DNA of 64,000 bases, taken from Hymenopus coronatus (lineage: Eukaryota > Arthropoda > Insecta > Mantodea > Hymenopodidae). A program made the translations under genes and the position numbers. The stretch spans positions 95,648,501 through 95,712,500 of the forward strand of contig CM060883.1 of assembly GCA_030762935.1 (NCBI GenBank). Reading direction: 5' to 3'. The notes beneath the pieces were generated by a model that saw only the letters and a program-made list of their open reading frames with translations, was not told the origin of the DNA and made no database searches. Of this stretch, positions 31,601-43,700 are shown piece by piece (position 1 is the stretch's first letter; every line of letters starts with the position of its first letter).

Positions 31601-32343
31601 TAGCTAAATTCAGCCAAGTGGGAGTACAGTTCCCAGCTGGCGTGGTCTAGGCGCCAACTAGGTAAACGGGTGGAACATACAACGGGTGTCAAGACACTAA
31701 TACGACAAGGAAAGTGGTCACTAGAATGCAAATCCGAGATGATATTCCAGCATAAGGTGACTGCCAGCTGAGGGGAACAAATTGCAATGTCAATGTGTGA
31801 AAAACTATGAAATGCGTCAGATAGAAAGGTGGGCTCTCCGGTGTTCAAGAGAGCAAGATTCTGACTATCCAAGAAGTCTTTAAGTAGCGTACCTCTCGCA
31901 CAAGCCCGAGGAGAGCCCCAAAGAGGGTGATGGGCATTCACGTCGCCTACCAATAAAAAGGGTGGTGGCAACTGCGAAATGAGGTGTTCTAAGTCGCTGT
32001 GCGAGAGGTCCGCAGATGGAGGCAAATAGATACTGCAAATGGTGAATGAAGCGGAGTGTAGCTTAATGCTGACAGCAACGGACTGGATTGCAGATTGTAT
32101 GGGTACGGAGTTGGCAAAAATGTCATCTCGAATAAGCATCATAGTGCCCCCATGTGCCGGGACACCGTCCTCCTCGGATAAATCACATCGTACGGAGGAG
32201 TACTGCCTGATGGTAACGGTGTCCTGTGGACGGAGCTTCGTCTCTTGTAAACATACAGCCAAGGGTTCATGCTGGCGCAGCAACAAGTCAAGCTCTGGTC
32301 GATGTGGTCGAATTCCGCGTATGTTCCAATGGAGGATAGCCAT
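28654..32343 (-). CDS. LINE ORF2 protein: AP endonuclease / reverse transcriptase / RNase H (copy 2)
   Basis: 1229 residues, intact, same domain order and catalytic residues as copy 1 (endonuclease N7, E34, D134, D209/H210; RT D579 and FVDD at 667-670; RNase H D966, E999, D1023, D1073). Differences from copy 1 are P57E, P96H, N537K, P921R, T1010I and T1228R. None touches a catalytic residue. P57E needs two base changes in one codon (CCG to GAG) and P96H lies in the endonuclease, so reduced activity cannot be excluded. ORF2 follows ORF1 after 22 nt in a different frame. Confidence 0.95.
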   Translation of the reverse strand: MAILHWNIRGIRPHRPELDLLLRQHEPLAVCLQETKLRPQDTVTIRQYSSVRCDLSEEDGVPAHGGTMMLIRDDIFANSVPIQSAIQSVAVSIKLHSASFTICSIYLPPSADLSHSDLEHLISQLPPPFLLVGDVNAHHPLWGSPRACARGTLLKDFLDSQNLALLNTGEPTFLSDAFHSFSHIDIAICSPQLAVTLCWNIISDLHSSDHFPCRISVLTPVVCSTRLPSWRLDHASWELYSHLAEFSYEEHDSVNHLVEHLTGTILSAAEQSIPRSTGYSRRFPVPWWTADCRDAIRARRRALRVFQRFPTLDNLIHYKRMRAHSRRVIKDSKKMSWNKFVGSFNRHTPSSVVWDKLRRVAGKPNHMPIAGLKTPTGAVVDTFDVANTLGSAFAEVSSSGNYSPEFLTVKNQVESQEFSFLSGNLEDYNRLFTLAELDNALSSSRHSAPGPDGIHVQMLQHLSPDGKDFLLEVYNRVWVDGIFPDKWREATIIPILKPGKDRHLPSSYRPISLTSCVCKVMERMINGRLVWWLESHKLLTNIQCGFRRRRSTADHLVSLSTQIMDGFLKNSPTVGIFFDLEKAYDTCWRAGILRSLHNWNIRGRLPLVIQEFMRDRVFRVRVGSVFSNHFIQENGVPQGSVLSVTLFAIAINSISLCVPQGVSSCLFVDDFAIFCTSQRTPFLERRLQRCLDNLYAWSSKHGFRFSAEKTVCVNFWRRKWHMPPSLRLGPDLLPFADEARFLGLIFDRKLCWAPQIAQLRARCDRSLNLLRILSGKSWGADRTTLLRLYRAVIRSKLDYGSIVYSSARPSVLRRLDTVHNQGIRVAVGAFPTSPVVSLYAESGEPPLRCRRDVLLANYGCGLKCMPGHPTYHAFFSPELHERYCLRSLSPRPAGFRFRELLRQHHVDIPRLLSKGESIHPRWLRATSHVDLGMTLYGKSVTPLDSIRRCFLEFLSKYSGRICIYTDGSKSPDGVGCAFVTGTATSTYGLPSCTSIYSAELYAIYQALLYIRRRKLGDCLILSDSLSALQSIRELYNYHPLVQRIQDVLHILHASGFNVECAWIPGHVGLPGNDTADLAAKSAVTAPSVTITHSTAEDFRVAVRRAVFSTWHAEWSALRGNKLREVKDLPVNWVTSSRLFRREEVVLARLRIGHCIFTHSYLFKREPAPVCALCGEAQTVRHVLLECGHLAHIRSSMGMPASLAEVLADDPRAVDRVFKFLAKLSFTLRF

Positions 32344-32365
32344 TGAGTATATTATGGGATAAGTT

Positions 32366-33823
32366 TCAAATCGAAAGACGCTTCTGCAGATTGGGATTAG
32401 CTGGTCGGTTCAATTTGTTCTTCTTAGGCGTTGGGCTAGTACTATTTTCAGGAGCACGATCCTGCCGTTTCCGCACTGTCCCTCTGGCAGTGGCGGCAGA
32501 ATCCTCCTGGTCCATCTCCTCCACAAGGGAGGTCCCTTTTTCAAGAGCAGTTTTAGGTCCAAGTAGTTCGAACCGATTGGATGTGCTGATCGGCGAAGAC
32601 GGCCGTCGCCGATTCACGCCCTCCTCCCCAGATGACCCTTCAGAGGAGGATACACGTGTGGAGTTGCGTGAACTTTTCTTACCTTTAGATGACTTGGTAA
32701 TAGATTGCACATTTTCTTTCAAAAAGTCTTGTCGTACATACTTGGTCTTAAACTGTTTTTCCGGGGCAGAAGACGTCGTGAATTTACCAACTTTAGTTCC
32801 AGAGGTCGAGGCTTTCGGTGACAACTGTGCAGGACTATTCTGTAAGCTAGCGGATTTGGCAGATGTTGATACCAACTTGGGTGTAGGTGCCGAAGGCTTT
32901 GGCAGCGCTTGGGCTAAAATAACCTTTTCCGCAATTGTAGCCCCGTTCATATCGCCGGTCTGTGTTGCGATTTCCCGACGCGGTACCGGTTTAGCTGCAA
33001 CTGAGCTATAGGTACCGGACCTCGGGGCAGAGGGTTGGCGGAGTCGCAGGAGCTTCCGGGCTTCCAAGAAGGACACCTTCTCTTTCACCCGTATCTCCTG
33101 GATCGCTCGTTCCTCTGCAAAACGGGGGCAGTCTCGGGAACTAGATGGGTGTTCCCCGTTACAGTTCACACACGATGGAGCTGAAGCACAAGCCCCATCG
33201 TGGGAGATGTCACCGCAGTGGACGCAGGTGGACTTGCCGGTGCACAACTCACTAGTGTGACCAAAACGTTGGCATTTAAAGCACCTCAGCGGATTGGGTA
33301 TATAAGGCCTAACTTCGATGGCTTCATACCCTGCTCTAATCTTTTGAGGCAGATCAACCCGATCAAAAGTAAGAAACAGGGTACGAGTAGGCAGGAATTC
33401 ACCGTTGATCTTACGTTGTACCCGATAAACAGCTGAGACACCCTGAGTCGCTAGATTTTCTTGGATCTCTTCAATAGACAAACCGTCCAACGCGCGGGTT
33501 GTTATTACACCGCGGGAGGAGTTCAGCGACTTGTGCACCTCGACCTTCACTGGATAGCTGGCTAACATGGTGGCTTTAAGAATCCTTGCAGCTTGCGAGG
33601 CGGAGTTGGCTTCGACAAGAAGTGTACCATTGCGAGCTCGAACGCAGGATTTAACAGGACCAGCAATGGCATCGAGACCCTTTTGTATAGTAAAAGGGCT
33701 CACCGTAAGGAACTTCTTACCTTCCTCTGTCCTATGAATAACCAAGTAGCGAGGACCACATGACTCGACTACTTCCTTTCCAACGTCTTTATTTGAAATC
33801 AGGGGTTTAAGTTTTGGTGCCAT
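32366..33823 (-). CDS. LINE ORF1 protein: Gag-like nucleic-acid-binding protein (copy 2)
   Basis: 485 residues, intact, with the same three zinc knuckles between residues 181 and 232. It differs from copy 1 at V107I, T116S and S279P plus one Ala-to-Gly change in the linker. It shares the last two with copy 3, so copy 1 probably carries the derived states there. The start ATG follows a 9-A run (8 in the others), which changes the distance to the upstream out-of-frame ATG but not the ORF1 frame. Confidence 0.95.
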   Translation of the reverse strand: MAPKLKPLISNKDVGKEVVESCGPRYLVIHRTEEGKKFLTVSPFTIQKGLDAIAGPVKSCVRARNGTLLVEANSASQAARILKATMLASYPVKVEVHKSLNSSRGVITTRALDGLSIEEIQENLATQGVSAVYRVQRKINGEFLPTRTLFLTFDRVDLPQKIRAGYEAIEVRPYIPNPLRCFKCQRFGHTSELCTGKSTCVHCGDISHDGACASAPSCVNCNGEHPSSSRDCPRFAEERAIQEIRVKEKVSFLEARKLLRLRQPSAPRSGTYSSVAAKPVPRREIATQTGDMNGATIAEKVILAQALPKPSAPTPKLVSTSAKSASLQNSPAQLSPKASTSGTKVGKFTTSSAPEKQFKTKYVRQDFLKENVQSITKSSKGKKSSRNSTRVSSSEGSSGEEGVNRRRPSSPISTSNRFELLGPKTALEKGTSLVEEMDQEDSAATARGTVRKRQDRAPENSTSPTPKKNKLNRPANPNLQKRLSI

Positions 33824-34282
33824 AAAAAAAAATTGTATAAATTCATCCCCCAGTGCTCCCCACCCACCACGGAGCCCAACGAGGGGTCACCCCACTGGGG
33901 TGACAGGGCTACACAGGGGATATAGCGGGCTCGCCGTCCCACTCACCCTGGAGTTCGGTGTAATACCTAGTCCTGGCCGATTGACTAGGGGTGGGTTAGT
34001 CCCTAGCCTCCCGTTTAGGCAAATCAGAAACCAAAGCGGTGTATTAGGCTGCGCACCCTCCCCAGTTACTGAAAGACAGAAGCCCAGGCTCAGGTACGCA
34101 ACCCTCAACAACCAGGATATTCCTCTTCACCGACACGGGTCTCCACGCACGGCCTACACGTGGGTGGGCATTTTCACCTACTGACTCCCTCACCACTCTG
34201 AGGTTGCCCACAGAGGGAGTCAAGGTGGCTCGGGACCCCGGGTGCGCCTAACCCGTACCTACCGTAGTAGGCCCCTGGGGGG
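33824..34282 (-). promoter_or_regulatory. 5' UTR of LINE copy 2
   Basis: 459 bp, the same length as in copies 1 and 3 because a 1-bp gain in the A-run is offset by a 1-bp loss (CAACAACC for CAACCAACC near 34110). The inverted repeat GACTCCCTC/GAGGGAGTC is perfect here at about 34182-34222. In copies 1 and 3 it has one mismatch. Confidence 0.75.
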
Positions 34283-34294
34283 GCTCGGCCTTCA
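34283..34294 (+). repeat. Target-site duplication, LINE copy 2, right
   Basis: Second copy of GCTCGGCCTTCA. Satellite B continues in phase with CATAGAACGGCTG. Confidence 0.95.
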
Positions 34295-37019
34295 CATAGA
34301 ACGGCTGAACATATAGGTACTTGTGCAACAGTTCCAGTGTCATAACACCAGTCAGGTGAGGGCAGAGTGCTCACCCTTCATGTGGAATGGCTGAACATAT
34401 AGGTACTTGTGGATGAGTTCCAGTATGCAACTACAGCAGGTGAGGACAGAGTGCTCAACTTTCACATGGAACGGCTGAACATATAGGTACTTGTGGCAGA
34501 GTTCCAATATCATAACTACAGCCAGGTGAGGGCAGAGTGCTCAGCCTTCACATGGAATGGCTGAACATATAGGTGCTTGTGGAAGAGTTCCAGTGTGTGA
34601 CTACAGCCAGGTGAGGGCAGAGTGCTCAGCCTTCATGTGGAATGGCTGAACATATAGGTACTTGTGGATGAGTTCCAGTATGTAACTACAGTCAGGTGAG
34701 GACAGAGTGATCAGCCTACATGTGGAATGGCTGTACATATAGGTACTTGTGGAAGAGTTCCAGTATGTAACTACAGCGAGGTGAGGGCAGTGTGCTCAGC
34801 CTTCATGTGGAATGGCTGAACATATAGGTGCTTGTTGAAGAGTTCCAGTGTGTAACTACAGCCAGGTGAGGGCAGAGTGCTCACCCTTCATGTGGAATTG
34901 CTGAACATATAGGTGCTTGTGTAAGAGTTCCAGTGTTGTAACTACAGTCAGGTGAGGGCAGAGTGCTCAGACTTCATGTGGAATGGCTGAACATATAAGT
35001 GCTTGTGGAAGAGTTCCAGTGTCATAACTAATTTCAGGTGAGGGCAGAGTACTCAGCCTTCATGTGGAATGGCTGTACATATAGGTACTTGTGGAAGAGT
35101 GCCAGTGTGTAACTTCCGCTAGTGATTGCAGTTGGCTCAGCCTTCATGTGGTATGGCTGAGCATATAGTTGCTTATGGAAGAGTTCCAGTGTGTGACTAC
35201 AGCCAGGTGAGGGCAGAGTGCTCAGCCTTCATGTGGAATGGCTGAACATATAGGTGCTTGTGGTAGATTTCCAGTGTCATAACTCCAGTCAAGTGAGGGC
35301 AGAATCTCAGCCTTCATGTGGAATGGCTGAACATACAGGTGCTTGTGGAACAGTTCCAGTGTCATAACTACAGTCAGGTAAGGGCACAGTGCTCACCCTT
35401 AATGTGGAATGGCTAAACATATAGGTGCTTGTGGAAGAGTTCCTGTGTGTAACTACAGTCAGGTGAGGGCAGAGTGCTCAGCCTTCATGTGGAATGGCTG
35501 TATTTATTGGTACTTGTGGAGAGAGTTCCAGTGTATAACTACAGCCAGGTGAGGGCAGTATGCTCAGCCTTCATGAGGAATTGATGAATATATAGGTGCT
35601 TGTGGAAGAGTTCCAGTGTGTAACTACAGCCAGGTGAAGGCAGAGTGCTCACCCTTTTTTTGGAATGGCTGAAAATATAGGTGCTTGTGGAAGAGTTCCA
35701 GTGTTGTAACTACAGCCAGGCGAGGGCAGAGTGCTCAGCCTTCATGTGGAATGGCTGAACAAATAGGTACTTGTGGAAGAATTCCAGTGTTATAACTACA
35801 GTCAGGTGAGGGCAGAGTGCTCACCCTTCACGTGGAATAGCGGAACATATAGGTGCTTGTGGAAGAGTTCCAGTGTGATAACTACAGTCAGCTGAGGGCA
35901 GAGTGCTCTCCCTTCACATGGAATGGCTAAACAAATATGTGCTTGTGGAAGTGTTCCAGTGTGTAACTACAATCAGGTGAGGGCAGAGTGCTCACTCTTC
36001 ATGTGGAATGGCTGAACATATAGGAGCTTGTGGAAGAGTTCCAGTGTTTTAGCTACAGCCAGTTGAGTGCAGAGAGCTCTGCCTTCACTTGGAACGCCTG
36101 AACATATAGGTAGTTTTGGAAGAGTTCCAGTGTTTTAACTACAGTCAGGTGAGGGCAGAATGCTCAAGCTTCACTTGGAAGGGCTGAACATATAGGTACT
36201 TGTGGAAGAGTTCCAGTGTTTTAACTACATCAGGTGACGGCAGAGTGCTCAGCCTTCATGTGGAATGGCTGAACATATAGGTGCTTGTGGAAGTGTTCCA
36301 GTCTTGTAACTACAGCCAGTTGAGGGCAGAGTGCTCACACTTCATGGAGAATGGCTGAACATATAGGTGCTTGTGGAAGAGTTCTAGTGTGTAACTACAA
36401 TCAGGTGAGGGTAGCGTGCTCACCCTTCATGTGGAATGGCTGAACATATAGGTGCTTGCGGAAGAGTTCCAGTGTCAAAACTACAGCATGGTGAGGGCAG
36501 AGTGCTCAGCCTTAAAATGGAATGGCTGAACATATAGGTGCTTTTGGAATTGTTCCAGTGTTATAACTACAGCCAGGTGAGGGCAGAGTGCTCAGCCTTC
36601 ATGTGGTATGGCTGAACATATAGGTGCTTGTGGAAGACTTCCAGTGTCATAACTACAGTCAGGTGAGGGCAGAATCTCAGCCTTCACGTGGAATGGCTGA
36701 ACATACAGGTGCTTGTGGAAGAGTTCCAGTGTAATAACTACAGTCAGGTGAGTGCAGAGTGCTCACCCTTAATTTGGAATGGCTGAACATATAGGTACTT
36801 GTGGAAGAGTTCCAGTGTTGTAACTACAGCCAGGTGAGGCAGAGTGCTCAGCCTTCATGTTGAATGGCTGATCATAAAGGTGCTTGTGGAAGAGTTCCAG
36901 TGTCATAACTACAGTCAGGCGAGGGCAGAGTGCTCAGACTTAACGTTGAATGGCTGAACATACAGGTGCTTGTGGAAGAGTTCCTATGTATAACTACAGC
37001 AAGGTGAGGGCAGATTGCT

Positions 37020-40000
37020 CAGCCTTCATGTGGAATGGCTGATCATATAGGTGCTTGTGGAAGAGTTCCAGTGTGTAACTACAGTCAGGTAAGGGCACAG
37101 TGCTCAACCTTCATGTGGAATGGCTGAACATATAGGTCCTACTGGAAGAGTTCCAGTCTCATAACTACAGTCAGGTGAGGGCAGAGTGCTCATCCCTCAT
37201 GTGGTATGGCTGAACATATAGGTACTTGTGGATGAGTTCCAGCATGTAACTACAGTCAGGTGAGGGCAGAGTGCTCAGCCTTCATGTGGAATGGCTGAAC
37301 ATATAGGTACTTGTAGAAGAATTCCAGTGTTATAACTACAGTCAGGTGAGGGCAGAGTGCTCAACCTTCACATGGAACGGCTGAACATATAGGTGCTTGT
37401 GGAAGAGTTCCAGTATTATAACTACAGTCAGGTGAGGGCAGAGTATTCACCCTTCATGTGGAATGGCGGAACATATAGGTGCTTGTGGAAGAGTTCCAGT
37501 ATCATCACTACAGTCAGGTGAGGGCAGAGTGCTCACCATTCACGTGGAATGGCTGAACATATAGGTACTTGTGGAAGAGTTCCAGTGTTGTAAATACAGC
37601 CAGGTGAGGGCAGAGTGCTCGGCCTTCACATCGAATGGCTGAACATACAGGTGCTTGTGGAAGAGTTCCAGTGCTTTAACTACAGCCAGGTGAGTACAGA
37701 GTGCTCGGCCTTCACATAGAATGGCTGAACATATAGGCACTTGTGCAAGAGTTCCAGTGTCATAACACCAGTCAGGTGAGGGCATAGTGCTCACCCTTCA
37801 TGTGGAATTGCTGAACATATAGGGGATTGTGGAAGAGTTCCAGTGTGTAACTACAGCCAGGTGAGGGCAGAGTGCTCAGCCTTCACATGGAATGGCTGAA
37901 CATATAGGTGCTTGTGGAAGAGTTCCAGTGTGTGACTACAGCCAGGTGAAGGCAGAGTGCCTAGCCTTCATGTGGAATGCCTGAACATATAGATGCTTGT
38001 GGAAGAGTTCCAGTGTCATATTTACAGTCAGGTGAGGGCAGAGTGCTCACCCTTCATGTGGAGTGGCTGAACATATAGCAGCTTGTGGAAGAGTTCCAGT
38101 GTGTAACTACAGTCAGGTAAGGGCAGAGTGCTCAACTTTCATGTGGAATGGCTGAACATATAGGTGCTACTGGAAGAGTTTCAGTCTAATAACTACAGTC
38201 AGGTGAGGGCAGAGTGCTCACACCTCATGTGGAATGGCTGAACATATAGGTACTTGTGGATGAGTTCCAGTATGTAACTACAGTCAGGTGAGGGCAGAGT
38301 GATCAGCCTTCATGTGGAATAGCTGAACATATAGGTGCTTGTGGAAGAGTTCCAGTGTGTAACTACAGCCAGGTGAGGGCAGAGTGCTCACCCTTCATGT
38401 GGAATTGCTGAACATATAGGTGCTTGTGGAAGAGTTCCAGTGTTGTAACTACTGTCAGGTGAGGGCAGAGTGCTGAGCCTTCATGTGGAATGGCTGAACA
38501 TATAGGTGCTTGTGGAAGAGTTCCAGTGTCATAACTAATTTCAGGTAAGGCAGATGGCTCAGCCTTCATGTGGAATGGCTGTACATATAGGTACTTGTGG
38601 AAGAGTTCCAGTGTGTAACTACAGTAAGGTGACGGCAGTGTGCTCAGCCTTCATGTGGAATGGCTGAAAATATAGGTGCTTGTGGAAGAGTTCCAGTGTT
38701 GTAACTACAGCCAGGCGAGGGCAGAGTGCTCAGCCTTCATGTGGTATGGCTGAACATATAGGTGCTTGTGGAAGACTACCAGTGTCATAACTACAGTCAG
38801 TTGAGGGCAGAATCTCAGCCTTCACGTGGAATGGCTGAACATACAGGTGCTTGTGGAAGAGTTCCAGTGTTGTAACTACAGCCAGGTAAGGCAGAGTGCT
38901 CAGCCTTCATGTTGAATGGCTGATCATATAGGTGCTTGTGGAAGAGTTCCAGTGTCATAAGTACAGTCAGGTGAGGGCAGAGTGCTCACACTAAACGTAG
39001 AATGGCTGAACATACAGGTGCTTGTGTAAGAGTTCCTATGTGTAACTACAGCCAGGTGAGGGCAGAGTTCTCAGCCTTCATGTGGAATGGCTGAACATAT
39101 AGGTGCTTGTGGAAGAGTTCTAGTGTGTAACTACAGTCAGGTAAGGGCAGAGTGCTCAACCTTCATGTGGAATGGCTGAACATATAGGTGCTACTGGAAG
39201 AGTTCCAATCTCATAACTACAGTCAGGTGAGGGTAGAGTGCTCATCCCTCATGTGGTATGGCTGAACATATAGGTACTTGTGGATGAGTTCCAGTATGTA
39301 ACTACAGTCAGGTGAGGGCAGAGTGCTCAGCCTTCATGTGGAATGGCTGAACATATAGGTACTTGTAGAAGAATTCCAGTGTTATAACTACAGTCAGGTG
39401 AGGGCAGAGTGCTCAACCTTCATGTGGAATGGCTGAACATATAGGTGCTTGTGGAAGAGTTCCAGTGTTATAACTACAGTCAGGTGAGGGCAGAGTGCTC
39501 ACTCTTCATGTGGAATGGCGGAACATATAGGTGATTGTGGAAGAGTTCCAGTATCATCACTACAGTAAGGTGAGAGCAGAGTGGTCACCATTCACGTGGA
39601 ATGGCTGAACATATAGGTACTTGTGGAAGAGTTCCAGTGTTGTAAATACAGCCAGGTGAGGGCACAGTGCTCGGCCTTCACATCGAATGGCTGAACATAC
39701 AGGTGCTTTTGGAAGAGTTCCGGTGCTTTAACTACAGCCAGGAGAGTACAGAGTGCTCGGCCTTCACATAGAACGGCTGAACATATAGGTACTTGTGCAA
39801 GAGTTCCAGTGTCATAACACCAGTCAGGTGAGGGCATAGTGCTCTCCATTTATGTGGAATGGCAGAACATATAGGGGATTGTGTAAGAGTTCCAGTGTGT
39901 AACTACAGCCAGGTGAGGGCAGAGTGCTCAGCCTTCACATGGAATGGCTGAACATATAGGTGCTTGTGGAAGAGTTCCAGTGTGTGACTACAGCCAGGTG

Positions 40001-40786
40001 AGGGCAGAGTGCCTAGCCTTCATGTGGAATGCCTGAACATATAGATGCTTGTGGAAGAGTTCCAGTATCATAACTACAGTCAGGTGAGGGCAGAGTGCTC
40101 ACCCTTCATGTGGAGTGGCTGAACATATAGCAGCTTGTGCAAGAGTTCCAGTGTCATAACTACAGTCAGGTAAGGGCAGAGTGCTCAACCTTCATGTGGA
40201 TTGGCTGAACATATAGGTGCTACTGGAAGAGTTCCAGTCTCATAACTACAGTCAGGTGAGAGCAGAGTGCTCATCCCTCATGTGGTATGGCTGAACATAT
40301 AGGTACTTGTGGATGAGTTCCAATATGTAACTACAGTCAGGTGAGGGCAGAGTACTCAGCCTTCATGTGGAATGGCTGAACATATAGGAGCTTGTGGAAG
40401 AGTTCCAGTGTTATAACTACAGTCAGGTGAGGGCAGAGTGCTCACCCTTCATGTGGAATGGCGGAACATATAGGTGCTTGTGGAAGAGTTCCAGTATCAT
40501 CACTACAGTCAGGTGAGGGCAGAGTGCTCACCATTCACGTGGAATGGCTGAACATATAGGTACTTGTGGAAGAGTTCCAGTGTTGTAAATACAGCCAGGT
40601 GAGGGCAGAGTGCTCGGCCTTCACATCCAATGGCTGAACATACAGGTGCTTGTGGAAGAGTTCCAGTGCTTTAACTACAGCCAGGTGAGGGCAGAGTGCT
40701 CACCCTTTTTGTGGAACGGCTGAAAATATAGGTGCTTGTTGAAGAGTTCCAGTGTTGTAACTACAGCCAGGCGAGGGCAGAGTGCT
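37020..40786 (+). repeat. Higher-order unit of satellite B, copy 1 (3767 bp)
   Basis: About 44 monomers copied as a block to 40,787 onward at an exact offset of 3767 bp (GATCATATAG at 37041 and 40808). Only a handful of substitutions separate the copies, for example at 37208/40975 and 38799/42566, while monomers within a unit differ much more. One monomer at about 40,388-40,471 is present here but missing from copy 2. Confidence 0.88.
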
Positions 40787-43700
40787 CAGCCTTCATGTGG
40801 AATGGCTGATCATATAGGTGCTTGTGGAAGAGTTCCAGTGTGTAACTACAGTCAGGTAAGGGCACAGTGCTCAACCTTCATGTGGAATGGCTGAACATAT
40901 AGGTCCTACTGGAAGAGTTCCAGTCTCATAACTACAGTCAGGTGAGGGCAGAGTGCTCATCCCTCATGTGGTATGGATGAACATATAGGTACTTGTGGAT
41001 GAGTTCCAGCATGTAACTACAGTCAGGTGAGGGCAGAGTGCTCAGCCTTCATGTGGAATGGCTGAACATATAGGTACTTGTAGAAGAATTCCAGTGTTAT
41101 AACTACAGTCAGGTGAGGGCAGAGTGCTCAACCTTCACATGGAACGGCTGAACATATAGGTGCTTGTGGAAGAGTTCCAGTATTATAACTACAGTCAGGT
41201 GAGGGCAGAGTATTCACCCTTCATGTGGAATGACGGAACATATAGGTGCTTGTGGAAGAGTTCCAGTATCATCACTACAGTCAGGTGAGGGCAGAGTGCT
41301 CACCATTCACGTGGAATGGCTGAACATATAGGTACTTGTGGAAGAGTTCCAGTGTTGTAAATACAGCCAGGTGAGGGCAGAGTGCTCGGCCTTCACATCG
41401 AATGGCTGAACATACAGGTGCTTGTGGAAGAGTTCCAGTGCTTTAACTACAGCCAGGTGAGTACAGAGTGCTCGGCCTTCACATAGAATGGCTGAACATA
41501 TAGGCACTTGTGCAAGAGTTCCAGTGTCATAACACCAGTCAGGTGAGGGCATAGTGCTCACCCTTCATGTGGAATTGCTGAACATATAGGGGATTGTGGA
41601 AGAGTTCCAGTGTGTAACTACAGCCAGGTGAGGGCAGAGTGCTCAGCCTTCACATGGAATGGCTGAACATATAGGTGCTTGTGGAAGAGTTCCAGTGTGT
41701 GACTACAGCCAGGTGAAGGCAGAGTGCCTAGCCTTCATGTGGAATGCCTGAACATATAGATGCTTGTGGAAGAGTTCCAGTGTCATATTTACAGTCAGGT
41801 GAGGGCAGAGTGCTCACCCTTCATGTGGAGTGGCTGAACATATAGCAGCTTGTGGAAGAGTTCCAGTGTGTAACTACAGTCAGGTAAGGGCAGAGTGCTC
41901 AACTTTCATGTGGAATGGCTGAACATATAGGTGCTACTGGAAGAGTTTCAGTCTAATAACTACAGTCAGGTGAGGGCAGAGTGCTCACACCTCATGTGGA
42001 ATGGCTGAACATATAGGTACTTGTGGATGAGTTCCAGTATGTAACTACAGTCAGGTGAGGGCAGAGTGATCAGCCTTCATGTGGAATAGCTGAACATATA
42101 GGTGCTTGTGGAAGAGTTCCAGTGTGTAACTACAGCCAGGTGAGGGCAGAGTGCTCACCCTTCATGTGGAATTGCTGAACATATAGGTGCTTGTGGAAGA
42201 GTTCCAGTGTTGTAACTACTGTCAGGTGAGGGCAGAGTGCTGAGCCTTCATGTGGAATGGCTGAACATATAGGTGCTTGTGGAAGAGTTCCAGTGTCATA
42301 ACTAATTTCAGGTAAGGCAGATGGCTCAGCCTTCATGTGGAATGGCTGTACATATAGGTACTTGTGGAAGAGTTCCAGTGTGTAACTACAGTAAGGTGAC
42401 GGCAGTGTGCTCAGCCTTCATGTGGAATGGCTGAAAATATAGGTGCTTGTGGAAGAGTTCCAGTGTTGTAACTACAGCCAGGCGAGGGCAGAGTGCTCAG
42501 CCTTCATGTGGTATGGCTGAACATATAGGTGCTTGTGGAAGACTACCAGTGTCATAACTACAGTCAGGTGAGGGCAGAATCTCAGCCTTCACGTGGAATG
42601 GCTGAACATACAGGTGCTTGTGGAAGAGTTCCAGTGTTGTAACTACAGCCAGGTAAGGCAGAGTGCTCAGCCTTCATGTTGAATGGCTGATCATATAGGT
42701 GCTTGTGGAAGAGTTCCAGTGTCATAAGTACAGTCAGGTGAGGGCAGAGTGCTCACACTAAACGTAGAATGGCTGAACATACAGGTGCTTGTGTAAGAGT
42801 TCCTATGTGTAACTACAGCCAGGTGAGGGCAGAGTGCTCAGCCTTCATGTGGAATGGCTGAACATATAGGTGCTTGTGGAAGAGTTCTAGTGTGTAACTA
42901 CAGTCAGGTAAGGGCAGAGTGCTCAACCTTCATGTGGAATGGCTGAACATATAGGTGCTACTGGAAGAGTTCCAATCTCATAACTACAGTCAGGTGAGGG
43001 TAGAGTGCTCATCCCTCATGTGGTATGGCTGAACATATAGGTACTTGTGGATGAGTTCCAGTATGTAACTACAGTCAGGTGAGGGCAGAGTGCTCAGCCT
43101 TCATGTGGAATGGCTGAACATATAGGTACTTGTAGAAGAATTCCAGTGTTATAACTACAGTCAGGTGAGGGCAGAGTGCTCAACCTTCATGTGGAATGGC
43201 TGAACATATAGGTGCTTGTGGAAGAGTTCCAGTGTTATAACTACAGTCAGGTGAGGGCAGAGTGCTCACTCTTCATGTGGAATGGCGGAACATATAGGTG
43301 ATTGTGGAAGAGTTCCAGTATCATCACTACAGTAAGGTGAGAGCAGAGTGGTCACCATTCACGTGGAATGGCTGAACATATAGGTACTTGTGGAAGAGTT
43401 CCAGTGTTGTAAATACAGCCAGGTGAGGGCACAGTGCTCGGCCTTCACATCGAATGGCTGAACATACAGGTGCTTTTGGAAGAGTTCCGGTGCTTTAACT
43501 ACAGCCAGGAGAGTACAGAGTGCTCGGCCTTCACATAGAACGGCTGAACATATAGGTACTTGTGCAAGAGTTCCAGTGTCATAACACCAGTCAGGTGAGG
43601 GCATAGTGCTCTCCATTCATGTGGAATGGCAGAACATATAGGGGATTGTGTAAGAGTTCCAGTGTGTAACTACAGCCAGGTGAGGGCAGAGTGCTCAGCC

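Larger units (their letters stand above)
28404..34282 (-). mobile_element. Full-length LINE (I-group), copy 2
   Basis: A complete 5879-bp element on the minus strand inside satellite B, flanked by the 12-bp duplication GCTCGGCCTTCA. Its organisation is as in copy 1. It is the most divergent of the three: seven ATC units, three extra A in the 3' UTR A-run near 28632, a 9-A instead of 8-A run beside the ORF1 start, a 1-bp deletion and several changes near 34110-34190 in the 5' UTR, and about six amino-acid changes in ORF2. Both ORFs stay open. The seven Gs at the 5' end versus six in copy 1 are explained if the last G belongs to the duplication. Confidence 0.96.
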
